15,171 bases of DNA from Bacilli bacterium (GTDB lineage: Bacteria > Bacillota_I > Bacilli_A > RFN20 > CAG-826), in contig JAEDNC010000010.1 in NCBI GenBank assembly GCA_016302705.1, forward strand, positions 1-15,171, in the 5' to 3' direction. Below the pieces are notes generated by a model. The model did not search any database, was not told where the DNA came from, and worked only from the letters and a program-made list of their open reading frames with translations. Of the stretch, positions 6,267 to 14,000 are shown piece after piece. Made by a program: the position numbers and the translations under genes. The number at the start of each line of letters is the position of its first letter. The first letter of the stretch is position 1.

Positions 6267-9055
6267 TGGAACTGATCCTCCGCTTGAACTGAACTTGACT
6301 TATTGTACATGATGATTGAGAAGAAGGCACAAACAACGAAGATTACAATACCGATTGTAGAAGCGATACCGAATTGTGGGTTGTTATTTGAAGTAACCAT
6401 CTTATAAATGAATGTAATCAATAAGTCTGTATGACCTACTTGTAAAGCAGTACCGGAAATATTTGGACCACCACCAGTAAGGAAGAAGATAACGTTGAAG
6501 TTATTGATGTTACCAATAAATTGAGTAATAAGGTAAGAACCTGTAACGAACAAGATATATGGTAAGGTAATTTTTGTAAATTGAGTGAATGGACCAGCGC
6601 CATCAACTGTAGCTGATTCGTATAAGTCATTTGGAATATTCATCAAAATACCAGTTGTTGACAACATTGTATATGGAATACCAATCCAAATGTTAACGAT
6701 AATAATGATTATCTTAGAAACAATAGCACCATTTGTTGGATCAGTACCAAAGCCTAATCTTGAACCAAATGTATTAGCCCACCATGTACCAACAGCACCA
6801 ACGTCTTTAAACAATACACCTATAGACATGAGAGAAATGAATTGCGGAACAGCAATAGTCATGATGAAGATTGTACGCCATAATTTCTTGAACTTGATGC
6901 TCTTCTTATTGATTAAAAGAGCAAGGATAATTCCTAAGAAATAGTTTGAGAATGTTGCAATAATTGTCCAGCAAATTGTCCAACCTAATGTCTTTACTAA
7001 AGCACTTGGCAACATCGCATAAACAGAGTCTGCAGGTGCGGCAAACAAGGTGATGAAGTTTTCAAATCCGTACCATGTGAACAACTGGTTAGGAGGTTGA
7101 TGACCCGAAGAATAGTTAGTAAACGCAATTAAAATTGAGAAAACTAATGGGACAATTGTAAATAAGATAATACCTAAGATTGGTAATAAGAGAATTGAAA
7201 CGTGGAAATTTTCGTTTAATAAGCCATTCATTTGTTCTTTAAATGATTTTGGTTTTCCAACGAACTTATCTTGATGTTCCTCGTTATATTTAGCAAGAGC
7301 TTCTCTTAAGGCACTTAATTTTCCTTCAACTTCAGCGCTTGTAAGATGTCTAACTTCTTTACCTTCTTTAACAACAATTTCATTGACCATTTCTTTAGCA
7401 AATGAATATTCGAATTTGTAATCAAGAAGCATAGCATTAATTACTTCTTCAACACAATATGTTTCAGAAGTGAAATTTGTCTTAAGATATTTTCTATCTC
7501 TATCACAAGCGTGTTTAACTTCTTTAATTTCTTCCTTGCACATAGCAGCAATAGCTTTATCTTCAGGAAGTTTATGTAAGTCGGCGGCTAATTTAGAAAT
7601 CTTTACGAAGTAACGATCTTCAATCTCGTTAACGACTGCAGGATTTTTACCAGCAGCTTTAATCTCAGCGTTTTTAGCATTAGTTAAAGACTTGAGTTCA
7701 GCTACTAAGCTATTCTTTCTTTCAACAATAGCATCAAACTTAGCATTGATTGCTTTAATTTTTTGATTGCATTCAACTACTAATTCTTCTTTTCTACGAA
7801 GGTTAGCTTCATTAACTTCAGCATACTTATCTTTTAATGAATCGTATTTAGAAACTAATTCCTCATAATGTTCAAAGAATCTAATTCTATTTGTGTAATC
7901 AACATTTGTCTTGTAATAGACATTGAATTTTTCGTATAAATTAGCGTTTTCAACAGATTGCTTTGTAGCATATGGCATGTGTGTCTTCTTCATTTCGAAG
8001 ATCTTACGTGTCAACTTTGTAATTACTTCAGTACGTTTACTTATACCAACTTCTGTACTACGCTCGTATAATCTAATAACAGATTCAGAAGATCCCTTAG
8101 CTTTTACATTTTCCTCAGCTTGAATTCTTTTTGCTTTGTAAGCTTCTAATTCAGCTTGTTTTTTAGCTAATAAAGTCTCTTCCTTCTTAATTCTCTTATA
8201 GCCTGAAGCAGCATATTCATATGAATATTCATTGACTTCTTTAGCAATTCTTTCATATAAAGCTCTATCTTCTTCATTTTCAATATATGAGAAATCATAT
8301 GTATGTTTTGAAGAAAGTTCGTTCTTGTAAGCTTTTAAATCAGAACCACTTTCAACACAGTTTCTAACTTCTTCATCGATAAGATTAGAACGTTCAATAT
8401 TAACTTCATAAATATTCTTGAACTTCATATAGTTATCGATTCTGTAGTTGTTGTAACCTGATTGAATCGAACGATTCCACATATATAAGAATAGAATAAT
8501 GGAAAGAACAGAAAGTAATCCGTAGATAAGAATCATGATGGAGTTATCCTTTGGAACTTTCTGACAGAACATACCAGTTTCATCACAAACTTCTTGAACG
8601 GCAGTAACACCTAAAGTTCCAAGCATAAAGATGGCATTTCCACCAAATAGAGCCATGAACAAAATGTAACCAACTTCAAATAATGCAAACAATACACCAT
8701 TTGTATATTGTTTGTGTTTGAAACTAGAAGCACCAAATAAGAAGAAAGATAATCTACCTGAAGTATCATTATTCCTGAATTGATGGATCTTTCTCTTTAA
8801 AAATTTATAAAATCCTACTGTACCAGCAACAGCACCTTTTCCAACAAGTTTACCAAAGCTAACAATTGATAAAACCATTGATAAAAGCAAATCTAAGACC
8901 CATAAAACAGCTTTCTTCAAAGCGTTTCCGATGTTTCCTAAAATATAGACTGGTTTTGATAGTGGTTCTACATTACTCGTTAAGGCAATATTACTTTGAC
9001 TGACATCACCTTTATTTTCATCAGTCAAAGGAGTATTGTTGTTTAATTCCGACAT
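6263..9055 (-). CDS. malF: Maltodextrin ABC transporter permease MalF with ~400-residue extra helical region
   Basis: A 930-residue permease, about twice the length of Gram-positive MalF proteins. Residues 1-40 are polar. Hydrophobic segments lie at about 47-70, 118-150 and 172-193; FLFGASSFKHKQYTNGVLFA (105-124) resembles the N-terminal membrane module of Gram-positive MalF. From about 205 to 605 the chain is highly charged and Lys/Glu/Ala-rich, predicted mostly helical and in parts coiled-coil. The transport core resumes at about 618 (LLLPILGIILFTIVPL, FTNYSS, WYGFENF), with the EAA loop at 813-832 (ESATVDGAGP, then LP). The segment from TM3 to the core should be cytoplasmic. I chose the ATG at 9055 because AGGAGG (9063-9068) precedes it by 7 bases; the ATG at 9100 lies inside a hairpin with AAGGAG touching it. 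The loop at about 150-170 contains CDETGMFC. The function of the insert is unknown. Confidence 0.88.
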   Translation of the reverse strand: MSELNNNTPLTDENKGDVSQSNIALTSNVEPLSKPVYILGNIGNALKKAVLWVLDLLLSMVLSIVSFGKLVGKGAVAGTVGFYKFLKRKIHQFRNNDTSGRLSFFLFGASSFKHKQYTNGVLFALFEVGYILFMALFGGNAIFMLGTLGVTAVQEVCDETGMFCQKVPKDNSIMILIYGLLSVLSIILFLYMWNRSIQSGYNNYRIDNYMKFKNIYEVNIERSNLIDEEVRNCVESGSDLKAYKNELSSKHTYDFSYIENEEDRALYERIAKEVNEYSYEYAASGYKRIKKEETLLAKKQAELEAYKAKRIQAEENVKAKGSSESVIRLYERSTEVGISKRTEVITKLTRKIFEMKKTHMPYATKQSVENANLYEKFNVYYKTNVDYTNRIRFFEHYEELVSKYDSLKDKYAEVNEANLRRKEELVVECNQKIKAINAKFDAIVERKNSLVAELKSLTNAKNAEIKAAGKNPAVVNEIEDRYFVKISKLAADLHKLPEDKAIAAMCKEEIKEVKHACDRDRKYLKTNFTSETYCVEEVINAMLLDYKFEYSFAKEMVNEIVVKEGKEVRHLTSAEVEGKLSALREALAKYNEEHQDKFVGKPKSFKEQMNGLLNENFHVSILLLPILGIILFTIVPLVFSILIAFTNYSSGHQPPNQLFTWYGFENFITLFAAPADSVYAMLPSALVKTLGWTICWTIIATFSNYFLGIILALLINKKSIKFKKLWRTIFIMTIAVPQFISLMSIGVLFKDVGAVGTWWANTFGSRLGFGTDPTNGAIVSKIIIIIVNIWIGIPYTMLSTTGILMNIPNDLYESATVDGAGPFTQFTKITLPYILFVTGSYLITQFIGNINNFNVIFFLTGGGPNISGTALQVGHTDLLITFIYKMVTSNNNPQFGIASTIGIVIFVVCAFFSIIMYNKSSSVQAEDQFQ

Positions 9056-9062
9056 AGTTTTC

Positions 9063-9068
9063 CCTCCT
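9063..9068 (-). promoter_or_regulatory. Ribosome binding site that fixes the malF start
   Basis: A perfect AGGAGG on the minus strand, 7 bases before the ATG at 9055. It decides for 9055 over the in-frame ATG at 9100. Confidence 0.85.
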
Positions 9069-9082
9069 AAAAACGACAAATC

Positions 9083-9107
9083 CAAGGAGATGAAAATCAT
9101 CTCCTTG
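9083..9107 (-). promoter_or_regulatory. Strong stem-loop between malE and malF
   Basis: An 11-bp perfect inverted repeat (CAAGGAGATGA on the plus strand, spacer AAA, TCATCTCCTTG) lies in the 79-base gap after malE. On the minus-strand RNA the hairpin is followed by GGATTTGTCGTTTTT, a broken T-rich run, so it could act as a leaky terminator or as a 3' stabiliser that keeps malE mRNA more abundant than malFG. Intercistronic hairpins after binding-protein genes are known in other sugar ABC operons, including E. coli malE-malF. Its second arm (UCUCCU, 9090-9085) could also pair with the malF AGGAGG. Confidence 0.8.
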
Positions 9108-9134
9108 AATCTAATTAATAACTAAGAATGTTAA

Positions 9135-10421
9135 TTATTGAGCGGTTCTTAAGATGTCCATTTGAGCCTTTAAGAATTGAGCCCAAGTTGTGACGCCTTC
9201 ACCTAAATTACCATCTAAGTAAGCTTGACCGATAGCTTTACCGATATCCCAATATCTGTCTTGAGCAGTTTGAGATTGGACACAAGCAGCAGCGGCGTTT
9301 TGAGCTTCAAGAGCTTTAGCAGAAATGGTTGTATTTTCTGTGAATCTCTTATCAGCAGCAGCTTCTTTATTACATGGAATGGCTTGTCTATTTTCGTATC
9401 TGATTAATTGGGAATCAGCGTTTGTTAATAATTCAGCTAAAGCAGCAGCGGCTTTTTGTTCTTCTACTGTACAAGAAGTATTGATGCAGTAGATCTTAGA
9501 ACCAGTGAAGGAAGCCATTTGATAAGCTTTACCATCAATGTGATATTCTGGTAATTTAACAGCACCTAAGTTGTCGCCAATAGCTTTCTTTAAGTCAGAT
9601 TCCATCCATGTACCGGAAACGGCAGCAATCATGGAACCATCTTGGAATCCTTGTAAGATAACTTCGTTTGGAGCAGTAACGAATGTGCCAGCTTCATATA
9701 ATGGTTTAATTAAGCTGTTAGCATATTCACTAACCTTGACACCAGCTTCATTATCCCATGTTGTTGTGTAAGAAACTTTACCTTCAGCGTTAGCAGCCCA
9801 TGTTAAGGAAGATGTGCCACAAGCTTGTGGGGACATAATGAAGGAGTTGGCATACCAACCATTGTTGATTTCCATACCGAATGTCTTCTTGGAATCTTTA
9901 GCCTTTTGTAAAACTGTCTCTAAGGATTTAACATCGTTTTCACTTAAAGCAGCCTTGTTGTACCATAAGAAGTAACCGTTATCGGAAGTGACTGGGAAGC
10001 CGTATAACTTATCATTATATGTAGCACCTTTAACAGCAACAGCGGAGTTATTTGCAACAACGTGTTCTTTATAGGAACCTTTTAATTCAGCAACGATACC
10101 TTTGGATTGGAGGTTGAAGATGTGGTCATCAGCACATAAGAATAAGGCTGGTCTACCTTCAACTGTTGGGTCCTTAGCTAATGTTGTACCAGCATCGGCT
10201 TCAGTAACACCTTTAAAGTTGTATTTGAACTTAGAAGATTCTTCTTTTTGATTGGCGTTGTATTTTTCAACGACAGCTTTAATAACAGCTTCTTCTTTTT
10301 CAGTAGCCCAGATGGTAATTTCGGTACCAACGTTGCTATATGATGGAGCTTTTTCACCACAAGCTGTGAGTGATAAAGCAGCTAATCCTATAACGGAAAT
10401 GCAAGATAATAATTTTCTCAT
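9135..10421 (-). CDS. malE: Maltodextrin-binding lipoprotein MalE
   Basis: A 428-residue solute-binding protein of the MalE-like family. The signal peptide ends in LTAC (lipidated Cys21). The mature part opens with TEITIWATEKEEAVIKAVVEKYN, here residues 33-55, the usual first strand and helix. LYGFPVTSDNGYFLWYN (139-155) is the hinge-strand signature, GTWMESD (270-276) the domain-2 ligand loop, and RYWDIGKAIGQAYL (389-402) the C-terminal closing helix. It captures maltodextrins on the outer face of the membrane and delivers them to MalFG. Six cysteines besides the lipidated one (96, 201, 312, 317, 350 and 380) are unusual for an extracytoplasmic binding protein. The gene lies 25 bases after the small lipoprotein gene; its Shine-Dalgarno (AGAAGGGA) is rather far, about 12 bases from the ATG. 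The substrate is inferred from context. Confidence 0.9.
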   Translation of the reverse strand: MRKLLSCISVIGLAALSLTACGEKAPSYSNVGTEITIWATEKEEAVIKAVVEKYNANQKEESSKFKYNFKGVTEADAGTTLAKDPTVEGRPALFLCADDHIFNLQSKGIVAELKGSYKEHVVANNSAVAVKGATYNDKLYGFPVTSDNGYFLWYNKAALSENDVKSLETVLQKAKDSKKTFGMEINNGWYANSFIMSPQACGTSSLTWAANAEGKVSYTTTWDNEAGVKVSEYANSLIKPLYEAGTFVTAPNEVILQGFQDGSMIAAVSGTWMESDLKKAIGDNLGAVKLPEYHIDGKAYQMASFTGSKIYCINTSCTVEEQKAAAALAELLTNADSQLIRYENRQAIPCNKEAAADKRFTENTTISAKALEAQNAAAACVQSQTAQDRYWDIGKAIGQAYLDGNLGEGVTTWAQFLKAQMDILRTAQ

Positions 10422-10446
10422 AATTTTAAATAATCCCTTCTAATAA

Positions 10447-11004
10447 TTAAGCTAATTCAGCAACAAGCTTTAAGCATAAGCCATGAACGTTATCTTCACA
10501 TTTATCTGGCATGAATGTGAATGGATAGTATGTAACTGTTAACTTTTTACAAGCTTTGGCTAATTTGAAGTTGGAACGGTTGTTCTTGCCTTCAGTATAA
10601 CCATGGTTACCTTTTGTACCATCATCTTTGTCGGCGATTAAACCAGTAGTAGAAGTATCGAAATCCATATCTTCGACACCAAATTGGTTACCCCATGTGT
10701 ATCCATCTGTGAATTTGAATTCACTACCTACACCAATCTTAGAAGCATCAGTGATTTCTAAGACATACTTGTAGTCGCTTACTTTTTGGAAGTGTAAGCT
10801 TGCATCAGCTTTAACAGCATCTTGATTCCAACCACCGAAGTTTCCACCGATAATTGACATTTCAACTGGTGTAACTTCAACACCGGTATTTTGAGCAAAG
10901 TCTTCATCACCACGTGGGCCTGAGGAAGAGACTTCACCACAAGAAGCAACGCCGCCAAGTGCTAAAACAGCGACAGCTGCTAACATTAATCCTTTTAATT
11001 TCAT
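10447..11004 (-). CDS. Small lipoprotein resembling SusE/SusF starch-binding domains
   Basis: A 185-residue lipoprotein: signal peptide with lipobox VASC (Cys22), a Ser/Gly/acidic linker to about 45, then one compact beta-rich domain. SIIGGNFGGWN (50-60) followed by HFQKVSDYKYVLEI and EFKFTDGYTWGNQFGVE (95-111) recalls the pattern of SusE/SusF-type carbohydrate-binding beta-sandwiches (opening G-x-x-x-x-G-W, later FKF...W). The aromatic residues Trp59, Trp104 and Tyr102 could stack on glucan. The domain has three cysteines (152, 169 and 177). The gene sits between malK and malE, with a strong site GGGAGG about 6 bases before its ATG. It probably holds starch or maltodextrins near the transporter, but this rests on motif resemblance and context. 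It could instead be an uncharacterised extracytoplasmic subunit of the transporter. Confidence 0.7.
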   Translation of the reverse strand: MKLKGLMLAAVAVLALGGVASCGEVSSSGPRGDEDFAQNTGVEVTPVEMSIIGGNFGGWNQDAVKADASLHFQKVSDYKYVLEITDASKIGVGSEFKFTDGYTWGNQFGVEDMDFDTSTTGLIADKDDGTKGNHGYTEGKNNRSNFKLAKACKKLTVTYYPFTFMPDKCEDNVHGLCLKLVAELA

Positions 11005-11039
11005 ATTTACCTCCCTTTTAAATTGATTAATGAATTTTT

Positions 11040-11063
11040 GTCAAATACGCTATGTAATTTGAC
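11040..11063. repeat. Inverted repeat in the malK-lipoprotein gap, possible operator
   Basis: GTCAAAT (11040-11046), 10-base spacer, ATTTGAC (11057-11063), perfect 7-base arms. The gap (11005-11096) is AT-rich, and TTGACA occurs on the minus strand at 11044-11039. No -10 box is suitably placed for that TTGACA without starting transcription inside the ribosome binding site, so a promoter is not shown. Confidence 0.4.
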
Positions 11064-11081
11064 TATATAATTATCCCTTTC

Positions 11082-11093
11082 AGGTAATTACCT
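11082..11093. repeat. Perfect 12-base palindrome after the malK stop
   Basis: AGGTAATTACCT lies 3 bases beyond the malK TAA. It may be a protein-binding site or form a small RNA hairpin. It has no T-tract, so it is not an intrinsic terminator. Confidence 0.4.
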
Positions 11094-11096
11094 AAA

Positions 11097-12290
11097 TTAA
11101 ATTGATTTCTCAGTCTCTGGATCGAAGAAGTGAATCTTCTTAAGATCGAAGAATACTTTGATCTTATCGCCAGTCTTAATAACTCTATTAGCTGGAATCT
11201 TTGAGACTAATTCTGTACCACCGAAATCAGCGTGGACATAGTATTCGTTACCTAATAATTCAGCGACGTTAACATCGATATCGAATTCTGGACCGGTAAC
11301 CTTTGTTTCACCATCAACTTCTTTAATATCTTCTGGTCTGATACCGAAGATAACTTTTGATGGAATTGATTTACCCTTAGTTAAAGTCTTTGGTAAGACA
11401 ACTTTTTCACCGGAAGCGAAGGTGATTGAATTATCTTCAGCGCTATAATCAACGTGGAAGAAATTCATAGCTGGGCTACCGATAAATCCGGCGACGAATA
11501 AGTTAGCTGGATTGTTGTAGATTTCGATTGGTGAACCGATTTGTTGAACTCTACCTAACTTCATAACGACGATACGGGAAGCCATTGTCATAGCTTCGGT
11601 TTGGTCGTGGGTAACATAGATTGTTGTAGCGTTCAATGAGTTATGTAACTTGATGATTTCACTTCTCATTTGAACTCTTAATTTAGCATCGAGGTTTGAT
11701 AATGGTTCGTCCATTAAGAAGACCTTAGCGTTTCTAACGATAGCTCTACCTAAAGCAACTCTCTGTCTTTGACCACCGGATAAGGCTTTTGGTTTTCTAT
11801 CTAAGTATTCCTCGATTTGAAGGATTCTAGCAGCTTCATGAACTCTTCTATCGATTTCGTACTTTGGCAATCTTCTAAGTTTTAATCCGAAGGCCATGTT
11901 CTCGTAAACGGACATGTGTGGATATAAAGCGTAGGATTGGAAGACCATGGCGATATCTCTATCTTTTGGAGTTTTGTCATTACATAACTCGTTATCGATG
12001 TAGAGTTCACCTTTGGTGATGTCCTCTAAACCGGCAATCATACGTAATGTAGTAGATTTACCACAGCCAGAAGGACCGACGAAAACGATAAATTCATGCT
12101 TTTTGATATCGAGGTTGAAATCAAAAACAGCTTGAACATTGTTATCGTAGATTTTGTCGATGTGTCTAAGCGAGACGAAGGCATCATCGTGTTCGGATTC
12201 TTTTGTGACTTTTTGAGACTCAACGTTCTCCTCTTGAAGCGTTCCGACTACTTCATTGTCAACTTTGACATCAGTCTTTTTGTTAGCCAT
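11097..12290 (-). CDS. malK: Maltodextrin ABC transporter ATPase (MalK/MsmX type)
   Basis: A 397-residue ATPase of the carbohydrate CUT1 class. Walker A GPSGCGKST (72-80), Q-loop Gln118 in VFQSYALYPH, signature LSGGQ (170-174), Walker B FLMDEP (191-196), D-loop SNLDA and switch His228 (VTHD) are all intact. The C-terminal about 90 residues (FGIRPEDI at 315-322 and onward) form the TOBE/MalK regulatory domain. It powers MalFG from the cytoplasm and, as with MsmX, could serve other sugar transporters. The N-terminus has about 35 extra polar residues before the usual family start (VSLRHIDKIYDN). The start is well supported by AAGGAG about 7 bases upstream, 15 bases after the malQ stop. A MsmX-type name would be equally fitting. 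Confidence 0.93.
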   Translation of the reverse strand: MANKKTDVKVDNEVVGTLQEENVESQKVTKESEHDDAFVSLRHIDKIYDNNVQAVFDFNLDIKKHEFIVFVGPSGCGKSTTLRMIAGLEDITKGELYIDNELCNDKTPKDRDIAMVFQSYALYPHMSVYENMAFGLKLRRLPKYEIDRRVHEAARILQIEEYLDRKPKALSGGQRQRVALGRAIVRNAKVFLMDEPLSNLDAKLRVQMRSEIIKLHNSLNATTIYVTHDQTEAMTMASRIVVMKLGRVQQIGSPIEIYNNPANLFVAGFIGSPAMNFFHVDYSAEDNSITFASGEKVVLPKTLTKGKSIPSKVIFGIRPEDIKEVDGETKVTGPEFDIDVNVAELLGNEYYVHADFGGTELVSKIPANRVIKTGDKIKVFFDLKKIHFFDPETEKSI

Positions 12291-12305
12291 TTTGCTCTCC
12301 TTATA

Positions 12306-13820
12306 TTATTTATTTCTTCCGTAGATCTTTACGTATCTAGAAAGTAAATAACCTAATTGTTCTTTAGAATTATCAAATTGCTCTTTTGTAATTCTAAAAC
12401 TCCAGTTCAATGTGGATAAAGTCGAAGGATAGTTCATCCTTCCTTCTTTTCCAATTGCTAGAAGATCTTGCATCGGCATCATAGCTACTCGAGCTTTTGA
12501 CGCCATATTTAACTGAACGATCAAGTCAGTTAATTCACGGTTATCAAATTCTCTTGAGAATTGAACGTGAAGTTTTTTAGCCTCCTCTTCCGCCACATCT
12601 AAGAAAATCTTTTTTTGATTCTCATCTAAGTCGTCTAAATATTGACGAGTAGTTGGCGAATCATGCGTTGCGGTGTAAGAGAAGAAGTTGTAGGTGTAAT
12701 TAGAAGGTCTCCAGATATTCTTTTTATCATAGCCATCAAATCCTTGAGTAACTATCTTCATTCCTGGATACTTGGTCTTCTTCATCAACCTTATAAAAGG
12801 AGGATCAACCATTCCCAAATCTTCGGCGATAATCGGATAATTCAACTTATCTTTAAATAGATCGAATCCTGGTCCTTTAACCCATTTTCCGTTTCTTGCT
12901 GTCTTATCACCATAAGGAATAGCGAAATATCCGCTAAAGCCTCTAAAGTGATCGATCCTAAGTAAGTCGTACAAACCTAAAGCATAGTCGATTCTTTTAT
13001 TCCACCAGGCGTAAGATGTTGACTTATGATAATCCCATCTATATAGTGGATTACCCCATAATTGACCATCAGCTGAGAAACAGTCTGGTGGACAACCAGC
13101 AACACGTTTTGGATTATGCTCATCATCAAGTTCAAATAGTTCAGGATATTTCCAGACTTCGACGCTGTCATAAGCGACGTAGATAGGAAGATCACCCATA
13201 ATCGAAACACCTTTTGAATTGGCGTATCTCTTTAAAGCTTTATATTCATTCAAGAACTCGAATTGGGTCCAAAGGTAAAAAAGATATGTATCTTCATTCC
13301 CTTTGATAACTTCCTCCTCTAACTCAGCAGAATACTTCAAGTATTTCTCTTCCCATTTGTTCCACGGACGTAAAGAATTGATTTCTTTTAAAGTCATGAA
13401 CAAAGCGAAATCTCTAAGTTGAGGATTGTCGTTGATGAATTTGATAAACTTTAAATTATTTCTATTAAATCTTGTAAAAGCAATCTTTAGAACTTTGATT
13501 CTGTTGTTAAATATCTTCTCGTAATTAACTCTAGATTCAGTATCCTCCCAATCTATGTATTTTATCTCACCAGTTTTTAGAAGCCCTTTTTTAACAAGGG
13601 TAGGTAAATCGATAAAATAGTAGTTTAGCCCAAAATTAGAAGGAGATTGATATGGTGAGTCACCGTAGCTAGTTACATTAAGTGGAAGAATCTGCCATAT
13701 TCCTATAGAAGATTTGTCCAGGAAATCAACAAAATCATACGCTTCCTTTCCTAATGTACCAATTCCATACTTCGAAGGAAGCGAAGAAATGTGCATTAAG
13801 ACTCCCGCTTGTTTGACCAT
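12306..13820 (-). CDS. malQ: 4-alpha-glucanotransferase (amylomaltase, GH77)
   Basis: A 504-residue protein, the normal length for bacterial amylomaltase. Typical landmarks in order: AGVLMHISSLPSKYGIGTLG (5-24), IWQILPLNVTSYGDSPYQSP (41-60), VAGCPPDCFSADGQLWGNP (240-258), LRIDHFRGF (287-295, nucleophile Asp290), IIAEDLG (330-336, acid/base Glu333) and THDSPT (385-390, stabiliser Asp387). It transfers alpha-1,4-glucan segments between imported maltodextrins in the cytoplasm and releases glucose. It is the first gene of the operon; GAGGGG lies 7 bases before the ATG. A promoter and a cre-like operator lie directly upstream, so it is probably under catabolite or MalR-type control. Identification is secure. 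Confidence 0.95.
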   Translation of the reverse strand: MVKQAGVLMHISSLPSKYGIGTLGKEAYDFVDFLDKSSIGIWQILPLNVTSYGDSPYQSPSNFGLNYYFIDLPTLVKKGLLKTGEIKYIDWEDTESRVNYEKIFNNRIKVLKIAFTRFNRNNLKFIKFINDNPQLRDFALFMTLKEINSLRPWNKWEEKYLKYSAELEEEVIKGNEDTYLFYLWTQFEFLNEYKALKRYANSKGVSIMGDLPIYVAYDSVEVWKYPELFELDDEHNPKRVAGCPPDCFSADGQLWGNPLYRWDYHKSTSYAWWNKRIDYALGLYDLLRIDHFRGFSGYFAIPYGDKTARNGKWVKGPGFDLFKDKLNYPIIAEDLGMVDPPFIRLMKKTKYPGMKIVTQGFDGYDKKNIWRPSNYTYNFFSYTATHDSPTTRQYLDDLDENQKKIFLDVAEEEAKKLHVQFSREFDNRELTDLIVQLNMASKARVAMMPMQDLLAIGKEGRMNYPSTLSTLNWSFRITKEQFDNSKEQLGYLLSRYVKIYGRNK

Positions 13821-13840
13821 GTAAATACCCCTCGCTTTTT

Positions 13841-13854
13841 TGTAAGCGCTTTAA
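13841..13854. promoter_or_regulatory. cre-like / LacI-family operator over the operon start site
   Basis: TGTAAGCGCTTTAA matches 13 of 14 positions of the catabolite-responsive element TGWAANCGNTNWCA and has the perfect core AAGCGCTT. It touches the last base of the -10 box and covers the predicted start of transcription, the classical position for repression by CcpA or by a LacI-family MalR protein. Confidence 0.75.
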
Positions 13855-13882
13855 GTTTAACACTAGGCAACTTTTTTTTCAA
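13854..13882 (-). promoter_or_regulatory. Promoter of the malQ-malK-malEFG-amylase operon
   Basis: On the minus strand TTGAAA (13882-13877), a 17-base spacer and TAAACT (13859-13854). Transcription would begin near 13847, giving a leader of about 27 bases that includes the malQ ribosome binding site. Confidence 0.55.
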
Positions 13883-14000
13883 TAAAATACATGCGTTTTA
13901 TTATTAAAAAAAAGAAAATACCATCCACTTAATTTGCTAAAAATTAAGAAAAGATACTAAATGTTCGTTTTTTGCGTGTTTTGAACAAAGAACAGAAAAA

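Noticed and set aside
6585..6944. A 119-codon open frame on the plus strand opposite malF.
   Set aside because: It lies fully inside the conserved malF core, has no family resemblance and is explained by the antisense of a real gene. The same holds for plus-strand frames at 7923-8123, 9571-9771, 12096-12347, 12642-12860 and 14378-14629.
9056..9100. A malF start at 9100 adding 15 residues.
   Set aside because: The ATG lies within a stable hairpin with AAGGAG directly against it, leaving no spacing. The ATG at 9055 has a perfect AGGAGG at 7 bases.
11016..11044. TTGACA as -35 box of a promoter for the small lipoprotein gene.
   Set aside because: The only -10 at proper distance is poor (TTAAAA) and would start transcription inside the ribosome binding site.
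12038..13210. Short minus-strand frames inside malK and malQ (12038-12223 and 12977-13210).
   Set aside because: They are out-of-frame shadows of strongly conserved genes and have no domain pattern.
13928..13948. An 8-bp AT-only hairpin as terminator or small RNA.
   Set aside because: It has no G-C pairs and no T-run on either strand; such structures are expected by chance in AT-rich DNA.
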